In this document: piece by piece, positions 1 through 5,328 of the stretch
Numbering within the stretch: the first letter of the stretch is position 1
Layout of the letters: the number at the start of each line of letters is the position of its first letter
Source of the DNA: Cyclobacteriaceae bacterium
GTDB lineage: Bacteria; Bacteroidota; Bacteroidia; Cytophagales; Cyclobacteriaceae
Length of the DNA stretch: 5,328 bases
Assembly (NCBI GenBank): GCA_009885605.1
Contig: VFKK01000303.1
Location: 1 to 5,328, forward strand
Direction of reading: 5' to 3'
Notes under the pieces: model-generated
Databases searched by the model: none
Seen by the model: the letters and a program-made list of their open reading frames with translations, nothing else
Told to the model about the DNA's origin: nothing
Made by a program: the position numbers and the translations under genes

Positions 1-1592
1 ACATTACCTAGGCCTTCTAAAAACTGTGAAGCATAAGAGTTCCCAAAAAGAACCGTCACCACTTTTTGTCTTTTGCTCAAAAGCCGAAGCAATTCCACAT
101 CGCCGGGAGCAATCCCAAAAGCCCGCTTAGGGCTATTCGTCACTCCCATTAAACCAACCACCACCACATCGAAATCCTCGAGTTGTTTCATGAGGTTGTA
201 ATGAGAGGATTCGTTTCCGGCTTTTTCGATATTAAAATGCTCGAAGGAAGCATATTTACTCAGGTATTTTTGAAAGTCTTTTCCTTCACCACCAATACTC
301 ACACTTGCAAATTTCTTCAAATCCAGCTGAGTAAACGGGAGCAAATCATCCTTGTTTGCAGCAATGGTAATCGCATCTGCGTAAAGTTTTTCACGGATTT
401 GAGCTGTTTTGGGAGTATTCAAACGCTCCACCAGCCCAAACGTATTAATAGGTTTGTAGTGATTTAGTCCCGCCCAATATTTTGCTTTCAGTACTTTTTT
501 TACCCTGCGATCAATTTCTTTCTCGGATATTAATCCATCCTCCACGGCTTGTTTGATCAGGTCTTTTGCTTTTGCCACATCCTGAGAATAGACCAAGACA
601 TCATTTCCGGCGAGCAAGGCCTTCAAATCCACTTCTCCGGGAGAATTGACATTTGCCACTCCTTGCATATTCAACGCGTCAGTGAATACCAAACCCTGGA
701 AATTCATCCTGTTTTGGAGCAGGTCGGTTACCACTTTTTTGGAAAGGCTTGTAGGTATGTTTTCCGCATTATCCAGGCTCGGGATATTCAGATGAGCCAC
801 CATTACAGACATCAGATTTGCTTTGAAAAGCTCCTGATAGGGGTATAGATCCACATCCCAAATTCTTTGTTCCTGATGCTTGATTACCGGAAGATCAAAG
901 TGACTATCGTCTTCTGTATCTCCATGACCGGGAAAATGCTTGGCGTTTGCAATTACCCCATTTTCCTGCAAACCTTTCATGTAGGCTAAAGCACGACGGG
1001 CAACAACTTCTCTGCTCTCTCCAAAAGCCCGATATCCAATAACAGGATTTTTGGGATTGGAATTTACATCAACTACCGGGGCAAAATTGATATGCATCCC
1101 CAATTCTTTGAATTGGCGGGCCATTTCTGTCCCCATTTCATAGATCAATTCGGTATCTTGAATTGCTCCCAGCGTCATTGCCTTCGGAAAATCGGGCACT
1201 GAATCAAGTCGCATACTGATTCCCCATTCAGCATCCATGGCGATAAAAAGCGGAGTTTTTGATTGAGCCTGATAGTAATTGGTCAACCGAGCTTGGCGAT
1301 CAGGTCCACCCTGAAAAAAAATCAATCCTCCAAGATTTTCGGTTTTCACCAAATTACTGATCTCGTCCACATGCTTCTGATCTTTGTTGGAATAAGCGGC
1401 AACCATGAAAAGCTGCCCTAACCTTTCCTCAAAAGTTAAACCTTCAAAAACGCTGTCCACCCAACTGAGCTGATCCATTTGGTCAGGGCTGATAAGGGGG
1501 TCTTCTATCAACAGCGATTCATCCAATTTTCCGGATGAAAAGAAAATTGATATGCATACTATGCTGAAAACCTTCCAAAGCTTTTGGCTCAT
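1..1592 (-). CDS. Exported GH3 NagZ-like beta-N-acetylhexosaminidase, 3' end outside window
   Basis: The gene reads leftward from ATG at 1592-1590 and stays open for 530 codons to the window edge, so the C-terminus is missing. This ATG is the first start after an in-frame TAA six codons upstream. Residues 7-20 are hydrophobic behind a short basic N-terminus, which suggests a Sec signal peptide and a periplasmic or secreted enzyme. The GH3 catalytic domain spans roughly residues 45-365. By alignment from memory with NagZ, Asp120 and Arg188 (in VIGYRAFG) bind substrate, Lys218-His219 lie in KHFPGHGDT, Asp229-Ser230-His231 give the Asp-His acid/base dyad, and Asp305 in FTDALNMQG is the nucleophile. 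The family removes terminal beta-GlcNAc from peptidoglycan fragments or other glycans. From about residue 385 a GH3 C-terminal-like domain begins, with VTVLFGNSYA near the edge. Some Bacteroidota relatives carry a further serine-hydrolase (beta-lactamase-like) domain, and the window cannot show whether this one does. The family is clear; the natural substrate is not. Confidence -1.
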   Translation of the reverse strand, partial: MSQKLWKVFSIVCISIFFSSGKLDESLLIEDPLISPDQMDQLSWVDSVFEGLTFEERLGQLFMVAAYSNKDQKHVDEISNLVKTENLGGLIFFQGGPDRQARLTNYYQAQSKTPLFIAMDAEWGISMRLDSVPDFPKAMTLGAIQDTELIYEMGTEMARQFKELGMHINFAPVVDVNSNPKNPVIGYRAFGESREVVARRALAYMKGLQENGVIANAKHFPGHGDTEDDSHFDLPVIKHQEQRIWDVDLYPYQELFKANLMSVMVAHLNIPSLDNAENIPTSLSKKVVTDLLQNRMNFQGLVFTDALNMQGVANVNSPGEVDLKALLAGNDVLVYSQDVAKAKDLIKQAVEDGLISEKEIDRRVKKVLKAKYWAGLNHYKPINTFGLVERLNTPKTAQIREKLYADAITIAANKDDLLPFTQLDLKKFASVSIGGEGKDFQKYLSKYASFEHFNIEKAGNESSHYNLMKQLEDFDVVVVGLMGVTNSPKRAFGIAPGDVELLRLLSKRQKVVTVLFGNSYASQFLEGLGN

Positions 1593-1654
1593 TCCTGAGT
1601 AAATTTTTTATCCTTAATTTTTGAAATAAATTTGTAACAACGGCCAGTCTGATA

Positions 1655-1676
1655 GATTCCTAGATGCATCTGAATC
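1655..1676. repeat. Imperfect inverted repeat (operator-like dyad)
   Basis: The left arm GATTC-CT-AGATG pairs with the right arm CATCTGAATC over ten base pairs, with a two-base bulge in the left arm. The centre, AGATGCATCT, is a perfect ten-base palindrome. With no loop at the centre, this suits a dimeric protein binding site better than an RNA hairpin. It lies 63 bases upstream of the leftward gene's ATG. That it acts as an operator is inference only. Confidence 0.3.
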
Positions 1677-1784
1677 CTACTCTTGTCCCGGGGCCGCCCA
1701 AATTTCATAGAGACAGAGACTATAGATAATTCAAGATAGGAAAGTTCGGATAACAATGATCAGTTATTAGGGTTAAAATTGGTA

Positions 1785-1792
1785 TAAATTTG
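1785..1792 (+). promoter_or_regulatory. Candidate Bacteroidota -7 promoter element for the mutL cluster
   Basis: TAAATTTG fits the TAnnTTTG consensus of the primary sigma factor in Bacteroidota. It lies 78 bases before the ATG at 1871, which would give a leader of about 70 bases. The expected -33 element (TTG or TTTG, about 19 bases upstream) is poor: only GTTA is present near 1763-1766. This is plausible from position and the -7 match but weak overall. It is the only good candidate close to the first rightward gene. Confidence 0.3.
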
Positions 1793-1870
1793 ATGTCTGG
1801 TTTCCAGCCAGAACTTAATTTCTAAATATGCTTTTGAGTAACGGAGCATTCAAGTAAAACTTACAATCTT

Positions 1871-2275
1871 ATGAAAATCATTTCTCTCTTTCGTTCCAAA
1901 ACCCCAAATCGATTTGAAATCAAACCGAGATATTGGGATCCTATCAAAGAGGAAATCGAACAACGAACTTCCTTAATTAAGAAAGAGCTGGAAGCCCAGG
2001 GAAAATTAACTTCTGAGGAAATTGATTTGAGAGCAAAATACGAAACCGAAATAAGAGGAGCCTTTTCAAAAAATCGCAAAACCAAATCTTTTGCCTCTGG
2101 ATCTGGTGGTTCTACAGCATTGGTCCGAACCTTTATATTTTTAATCCTCCTCGGAGGAGGAGGAGGATACATTTACCTCGGCCCGATCATCTTCCAATAC
2201 ATGCTCATCATCGCTGCATTGTTGGGGGTTATTTATTTTATTTCGAGAAGGAAACCTAAGAGAAAAGATGAATGA
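1871..2275 (+). CDS. Small two-span membrane protein of unknown function, upstream of mutL
   Basis: This 134-residue protein has no recognisable enzymatic domain. Residues 1-75 are hydrophilic and highly charged. They begin with a basic stretch containing RFEIKPRYWDP (residues 14-24), followed by a likely helical, Glu/Lys/Arg-rich segment (about 25-65). A Ser/Gly linker (75-81) leads to two hydrophobic spans, about 83-104 and 107-124, and the tail RRKPKRKDE is strongly basic. This predicts a hairpin in the inner membrane with both ends in the cytoplasm. Five consecutive glycines (95-99) sit in the first span. ATG 1871 has no clear Shine-Dalgarno site, which is usual in this phylum. The last eight bases overlap the start of mutL, so the two are probably translationally coupled. 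Similar small proteins next to mutL in Bacteroidota are, from memory, sometimes labelled riboflavin synthase subunit beta; nothing in this sequence supports that role. Confidence 0.85.
   Translation: MKIISLFRSKTPNRFEIKPRYWDPIKEEIEQRTSLIKKELEAQGKLTSEEIDLRAKYETEIRGAFSKNRKTKSFASGSGGSTALVRTFIFLILLGGGGGYIYLGPIIFQYMLIIAALLGVIYFISRRKPKRKDE
2153..2167 (+). repeat. (GGA)5 trinucleotide tract in a coding region, with an overlapping hairpin
   Basis: Five perfect in-frame GGA codons encode Gly95-Gly99 of the small membrane protein. Together with the preceding bases they form a seven-pair stem, TCCTCCT (2145-2151) with AGGAGGA (2155-2161), around a CGG loop. The tract also carries several overlapping GGAGG motifs that match the anti-Shine-Dalgarno sequence, about 100 bases before the mutL start. 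Copy-number changes would alter the glycine count without shifting the frame. Confidence 0.75.
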
Positions 2276-4109
2276 CATCATCCAACTCTTGCCTGATGCC
2301 ATTGCCAATCAAATCGCAGCCGGCGAAGTAGTTCAGCGGCCAGCCTCTGCGCTGAAAGAGCTCCTCGAAAACGCAGTGGATGCGGGTGCGACTCAAATTC
2401 AGGTGATTGTAAAAGAAGGTGGAAAGCAACTTATTCAAGTCATAGACAACGGGCAGGGAATGACACCGACGGATGCCCGGATGAGCTTTGAGCGGCATGC
2501 CACTTCAAAAATCAGAACCAGCAATGATCTTTTCTCGATCCGAACTTTCGGATTCAGAGGGGAAGCTTTAGCTTCAATAGCTGCGGTGGCTCAGGTAGAA
2601 TTGAAAACTCGAAAGGCGGAATCGGAACTTGGAACTCTGATCCAAATCGAAGGGTCTGAAGTGAAAAAGCAAGAGCCTGTGGCAAGTCCGACCGGAACTT
2701 CCGTGGCGATGAAAAACCTGTTTTTCAATGTCCCAGCCCGCAGAAACTTTCTAAAATCCAATCCCGTGGAAATGCGCCATATCGTAGATGAATTTCAGCG
2801 AGTGGCATTATCTTACCCTGAAATTGCCTTTAGTCTGTATCAGCAGGATCTGGAAGTTTTATCTCTTACTCCCGGCAAACTCAGCAATAGAATTGTAGGG
2901 GTTTTTGGGAAAAGCTACCAGGGACAGCTTGTTCCCTGCGAAGAATTCACTCCGCATCTCAATGTAAAAGGATACATCGGTAAGCCTGAAAACGCTAAGA
3001 AAACTCGAGGAGAGCAGTTTTTCTTCGTCAACAACAGATATATAAAGAGCAGCTATCTACACTACGCTGTCGCAACAGCTTTCGAAGGGTTACTTCAAAG
3101 CGATCAGCATCCCTTCTATGTTTTGTTCATTGAAATCGATCCTTCACACATCGATATCAATGTCCATCCGACCAAGACCGAAATTAAATTTGACGACGAG
3201 CGAACCGTGTATGCTGTGATTCGATCTGCCGTCAAGCAGGCGTTGGGAGCGCATCATGTCGTTCCTTCACTGGACTTCAATTACGATGTGAATTTCACCG
3301 AAAACTGGGATAAAGATCCCAACAAAAAGGAACAGATTGATCGGGAATACAGCTACAAAACTTTCAATACACCGGAATTTAAGAAAGCCAGCACTTCCGG
3401 TTGGGAGCAACTTTTCGAAGGAAATTCGCATATTCCGCAGCCAATCAGCCGGTTTGAACAGGAAGACACAGAAGTTCTGACTTTTCCGAGCCGGGCAATT
3501 CCGGAAGGGAATTCAGAGTTCTTCTCAAGACCTACGGAAGAGTCTACCGGAACGACTTTTCAGGTCGAGCTCGGCTATGTGGTGGCTCAACTGTCTACCG
3601 GATTATTGATATTGGATCAGCAGGCGTCACACGAACGGGTGTTGTATGAGCGCTATTTGAAGCAACTCAAACTTGCTCAGGGACCTTCGCAGCAATGCCT
3701 TTTTCCTCCCACTGTCAATCTCAGCTCATCTGATTTTGCGCTGGTCATTGATATTCTCCCGGAACTCCATAGTTTGGGATTTATGGTTTCTGAATTTGGC
3801 AAAGACACCGTCCTGATTCAGGGAGTGCCCGCGGACATTCAGGTAAAAAATGAAAAAGAACTCTTTGAGGGTCTGCTCGAGCAGTTCAAAAATTTCAAAA
3901 GCGAGCTTTCTCTCGAAAACCGGGAAAACCTCGCGAGATCTCTTGCCCGGAAATCGTCTTTAAAGAAAGGCCAAAAACTCAATTCACAAGAAATGGAAAC
4001 CTTGGTCGGGCAGCTTTTTGCCTGCCAAAACCCAAACTATGGGCTGTCCGGGAACAAAACCTTCGTGAAATTGGATTTAACTAGCATTCACTCCTTCTTT
4101 GGTAAATAG
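2268..4109 (+). CDS. mutL: DNA mismatch repair protein MutL
   Basis: A full-length MutL of 613 residues. It couples mismatch recognition by MutS to strand processing as an ATP-driven dimer on DNA. The N-terminal GHKL ATPase is intact: Glu31 (general base) and Asn35 in KELLENAVDAGA, Asp60 in DNGQGM, FGFRGEAL (94-101) and the PTGTSV...NLFFNVPARR segment (141-159). The transducer domain follows, with FVNNRYIK and DINVHPTKTE (296-305), where Lys303 matches the conserved ATP-contacting lysine. A low-complexity linker covers about 332-425, and the C-terminal dimerisation domain covers about 430-613. QQCLFP (475-480) fits the beta-clamp-binding pattern Qxx[L/I]xP. The endonuclease motif DQHA(x)2E(x)4E reads DQQA-SH-E-RVLY-E (450-461), so His is replaced by Gln. 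The ACR-type cysteine is Arg561, and the CPHGRP zinc motif appears as GLSGNK (592-597). Metal-dependent nicking therefore looks impaired or altered. ATG 2268 overlaps the upstream gene by eight bases and keeps the conserved N-terminus. Confidence 0.97.
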   Translation: MNDIIQLLPDAIANQIAAGEVVQRPASALKELLENAVDAGATQIQVIVKEGGKQLIQVIDNGQGMTPTDARMSFERHATSKIRTSNDLFSIRTFGFRGEALASIAAVAQVELKTRKAESELGTLIQIEGSEVKKQEPVASPTGTSVAMKNLFFNVPARRNFLKSNPVEMRHIVDEFQRVALSYPEIAFSLYQQDLEVLSLTPGKLSNRIVGVFGKSYQGQLVPCEEFTPHLNVKGYIGKPENAKKTRGEQFFFVNNRYIKSSYLHYAVATAFEGLLQSDQHPFYVLFIEIDPSHIDINVHPTKTEIKFDDERTVYAVIRSAVKQALGAHHVVPSLDFNYDVNFTENWDKDPNKKEQIDREYSYKTFNTPEFKKASTSGWEQLFEGNSHIPQPISRFEQEDTEVLTFPSRAIPEGNSEFFSRPTEESTGTTFQVELGYVVAQLSTGLLILDQQASHERVLYERYLKQLKLAQGPSQQCLFPPTVNLSSSDFALVIDILPELHSLGFMVSEFGKDTVLIQGVPADIQVKNEKELFEGLLEQFKNFKSELSLENRENLARSLARKSSLKKGQKLNSQEMETLVGQLFACQNPNYGLSGNKTFVKLDLTSIHSFFGK

Positions 4110-4110
4110 T

Positions 4111-4902
4111 ATGTTTAGAAACATAACTCCTGTAGTTCAAAATCTCCTGCTCCTGAATGTAGTTCTGTTCATTGTGAGTGCCTTTTTGTTTCCGCAATTG
4201 AACGAGTGGTTTGCGTTGTATTATATCCATAGCCCGTATTTCAAGCCATTTCAGTTTCTGACTTACATGTTCATGCATGCCGATTTCTGGCATTTGTTCA
4301 GCAATATGTTTGGTCTGTTGATATTCGGGCCGCTGCTTGAGCAGTTTTTGGGACCCAAGAAATTGTTCACACTTTGGATGGTCTGCGGGGTAGGTTCCGG
4401 ACTTCTATATTCCGGCTATTCTGCCTATAGAATGAATGCATTGGAAGACAAAGTCGAGGTTTTTCAAGGCAACCCGGATCCGGAATATTTCAACAGATTA
4501 GTTTTGGAAAACAGAAGCTATTTTGAGCCGTCGGTGTTTGACTTTGTAGATGATTTCAGCAGAAATCCATCGGATCCTATGAAAATTAGCCGGGCAAATC
4601 AGACATTGGAAGCAATCATGACTATCCAGGGAAATGTGCCGATGGTCGGTGCCTCGGGTGCTCTTTTCGGGATTTTAATTGCTTTTGGAATGCTCTTTCC
4701 AAACACTCAGCTTTTCCTGCTCTTTCCTCCCATGCCAGTCAAGGCAAAATATTTGGTTCTCTTTTATGGACTTTACACGATCTATAACGTATTCGTAAAT
4801 AATCCAGCAGATAATGTTGCCCACTTTGCTCACCTGAGTGGTTTGCTCATAGGTGGCATTTTGGTTTATCGTTGGAAAAGAGACAGAAACAGCTTCTATT
4901 AA
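4111..4902 (+). CDS. Rhomboid family intramembrane serine protease, first of two
   Basis: Rhomboids cut substrate proteins inside the membrane with a Ser-His dyad. Starting at ATG 4111 gives 263 residues. A TTG at 4099 in the same frame would overlap the mutL end and adds only four residues, so the ATG, one base after the mutL stop, is preferred. Six membrane spans are visible: about 10-29, 59-80, 84-104, 178-196, 212-229 and 236-253. His56, His61 and Asn65 (HADFWHLFSN) match the oxyanion-site residues of E. coli GlpG. Ser182 in GASG is the nucleophile, and His241 in AHFAHLSG is its partner. All catalytic residues are present, so the enzyme should be active. Between spans 3 and 4 lies a hydrophilic insert, about 105-175, rich in Asp, Glu, Asn and Phe. 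The spacing from His61 to Ser182 is 121 residues, against 51 for the equivalent pair in GlpG. By the usual rhomboid topology this insert should face the periplasm. The substrate is unknown. Confidence 0.93.
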   Translation: MFRNITPVVQNLLLLNVVLFIVSAFLFPQLNEWFALYYIHSPYFKPFQFLTYMFMHADFWHLFSNMFGLLIFGPLLEQFLGPKKLFTLWMVCGVGSGLLYSGYSAYRMNALEDKVEVFQGNPDPEYFNRLVLENRSYFEPSVFDFVDDFSRNPSDPMKISRANQTLEAIMTIQGNVPMVGASGALFGILIAFGMLFPNTQLFLLFPPMPVKAKYLVLFYGLYTIYNVFVNNPADNVAHFAHLSGLLIGGILVYRWKRDRNSFY

Positions 4903-4904
4903 TC

Positions 4905-5328
4905 ATGTACGGGAATTTTTGGGATAATTTAAAAAATGCCTTTGGGCATAGCGACAACAGCCTTTATAAGCTGATTGCAATCAATCTTCTTGTGTTTTTT
5001 GCCGTCCTGATCGCTCGCGTATTGATGACCATCACCGGGTTTGGGGATTGGTACTCCACCGGAATTTCATACTTGATGATGCCGGCTTCTTTGCCAAGAC
5101 TGATCACACAGCCCTGGAGTATCTTTAGCTACATGTTTTTGCACGAAGGGATTTTTCACATTCTCTTCAATATGCTTTTCCTGTATTGGTTTGGACTTTT
5201 AATCCACGAAAATCTCGGCAGCAGAAAACTGGCAAATCTTTACATACTGGGTGGATTGTTCGGCGCTTTGTTTTATGTGATCATTTACAATCTGGCTCCT
5301 TATTTCAGCAATTCGGTTGATTCTTCTC
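4905..5328 (+). CDS. Second rhomboid family protein, 3' end outside window
   Basis: ATG 4905 lies two bases after the stop of the first rhomboid and opens a frame of 141 codons running off the window. The N-terminus (MYGNFWDNLKNAF) is probably an amphipathic cytoplasmic helix. Spans follow at about 22-46, 84-102 and 109-130. HEGIFHILFN (80-89) gives His80, His85 and Asn89, the rhomboid signature of span 2, and FGLLIHENLGSRKL matches the usual region leading to span 3. The GxSG serine and the catalytic histidine lie beyond the window, so activity cannot be judged. Identity with the first rhomboid is low outside the signature, so this is an old pair rather than a recent duplication. Fifty-six residues after His85 no GxSG has appeared, and a polar segment (PYFSNSVDSS) has begun, which suggests this protein also has an enlarged loop. 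Confidence 0.88.
   Translation, partial: MYGNFWDNLKNAFGHSDNSLYKLIAINLLVFFAVLIARVLMTITGFGDWYSTGISYLMMPASLPRLITQPWSIFSYMFLHEGIFHILFNMLFLYWFGLLIHENLGSRKLANLYILGGLFGALFYVIIYNLAPYFSNSVDSS

Larger units (their letters stand above)
1593..1870. other. Divergent intergenic region
   Basis: This AT-rich spacer separates the leftward hydrolase from the rightward mutL cluster and should carry both promoters. I see no tRNA, no convincing small ORF and no strong intrinsic terminator, and none is needed between divergent genes. It contains an imperfect dyad (1655-1676), a 13-base block made only of G and C (1687-1699), a doubled AGAGAC (1709-1720) and a short stem TCTGG/CCAGA with a 7-base loop (1796-1812). 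TAAATTTG occurs twice on the plus strand, at 1627-1634 and 1785-1792; the second is better placed as a promoter. I found no matching -7 element for the leftward gene. AAGGA on the minus strand lies about 18 bases from its ATG, too far to act as a normal ribosome-binding site. Confidence 0.7.

Noticed and set aside
183..848. Two plus-strand open frames (183-467 and 549-848)
   Set aside because: They lie antisense to the GH3 gene, whose translation has all family motifs. Their own products have no recognisable features.
1627..1634. First TAAATTTG as a promoter for the rightward genes
   Set aside because: It would give a leader over 220 bases long, and no TTTG-type -33 element precedes it. The copy at 1785 is better placed.
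1796..1812. Short stem (TCTGG/CCAGA) as a terminator or riboswitch
   Set aside because: It has only five pairs, no T-tract and no recognisable riboswitch core, and may be chance.
1861..2172. Minus-strand frame encoding a proline-rich start
   Set aside because: The prolines are the antisense reading of the GGA tract. The plus-strand frame has a coherent membrane protein and overlaps mutL in operon style.
2256..2498. Minus-strand frame over the mutL start
   Set aside because: It is antisense to the highly conserved MutL ATPase domain.
4099..4110. TTG start for the first rhomboid, four codons upstream
   Set aside because: It would use a rare start inside mutL and add non-conserved residues. 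ATG 4111 gives the typical MFRN-type N-terminus.
4081..4293. Minus-strand frame over the start of the first rhomboid
   Set aside because: It is antisense to rhomboid spans 1-2, which carry the conserved signature.

Overview
The window looks like a chromosomal segment of a Bacteroidota bacterium, most likely in the Cytophagales near Algoriphagus or Cyclobacterium. This is inferred from four things. The gene order is small membrane protein, mutL, rhomboid, rhomboid. The MutL and rhomboid sequences have a Bacteroidota flavour. Genes start without clear Shine-Dalgarno sites. A TAnnTTTG-type -7 element (TAAATTTG) lies upstream of the rightward genes. Base composition is moderate and even, and nothing indicates mobile DNA, phage, CRISPR or RNA genes.

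Left third (1-1592, minus strand): the first 530 codons of an exported family 3 glycoside hydrolase of the NagZ-like beta-N-acetylhexosaminidase group. It has a complete catalytic domain and the start of a C-terminal domain, and its 3' end lies outside the window. A 278-base divergent intergenic region (1593-1870) follows. It holds an imperfect dyad, a short all-G/C block and one candidate promoter for the rightward genes.

Right two thirds (1871-5328, plus strand): four tightly packed genes that almost certainly form one transcription unit. They are a 134-residue two-span membrane protein of unknown function, mutL (8-base overlap with it), a rhomboid intramembrane protease (1 base after mutL) and a second rhomboid (2 bases later), which is cut by the window edge.

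The genes do not form one obvious pathway. Mismatch repair, intramembrane proteolysis and cell-wall or glycan hydrolysis sit side by side, and the tight packing of the plus-strand genes suggests shared expression rather than a shared biochemical task. I see no clearly new defence or mobile system. The most interesting points are a MutL that keeps its ATPase and clamp-binding motifs but has lost most endonuclease and zinc-site residues, and two tandem rhomboids that both carry extra sequence before the active-site serine.
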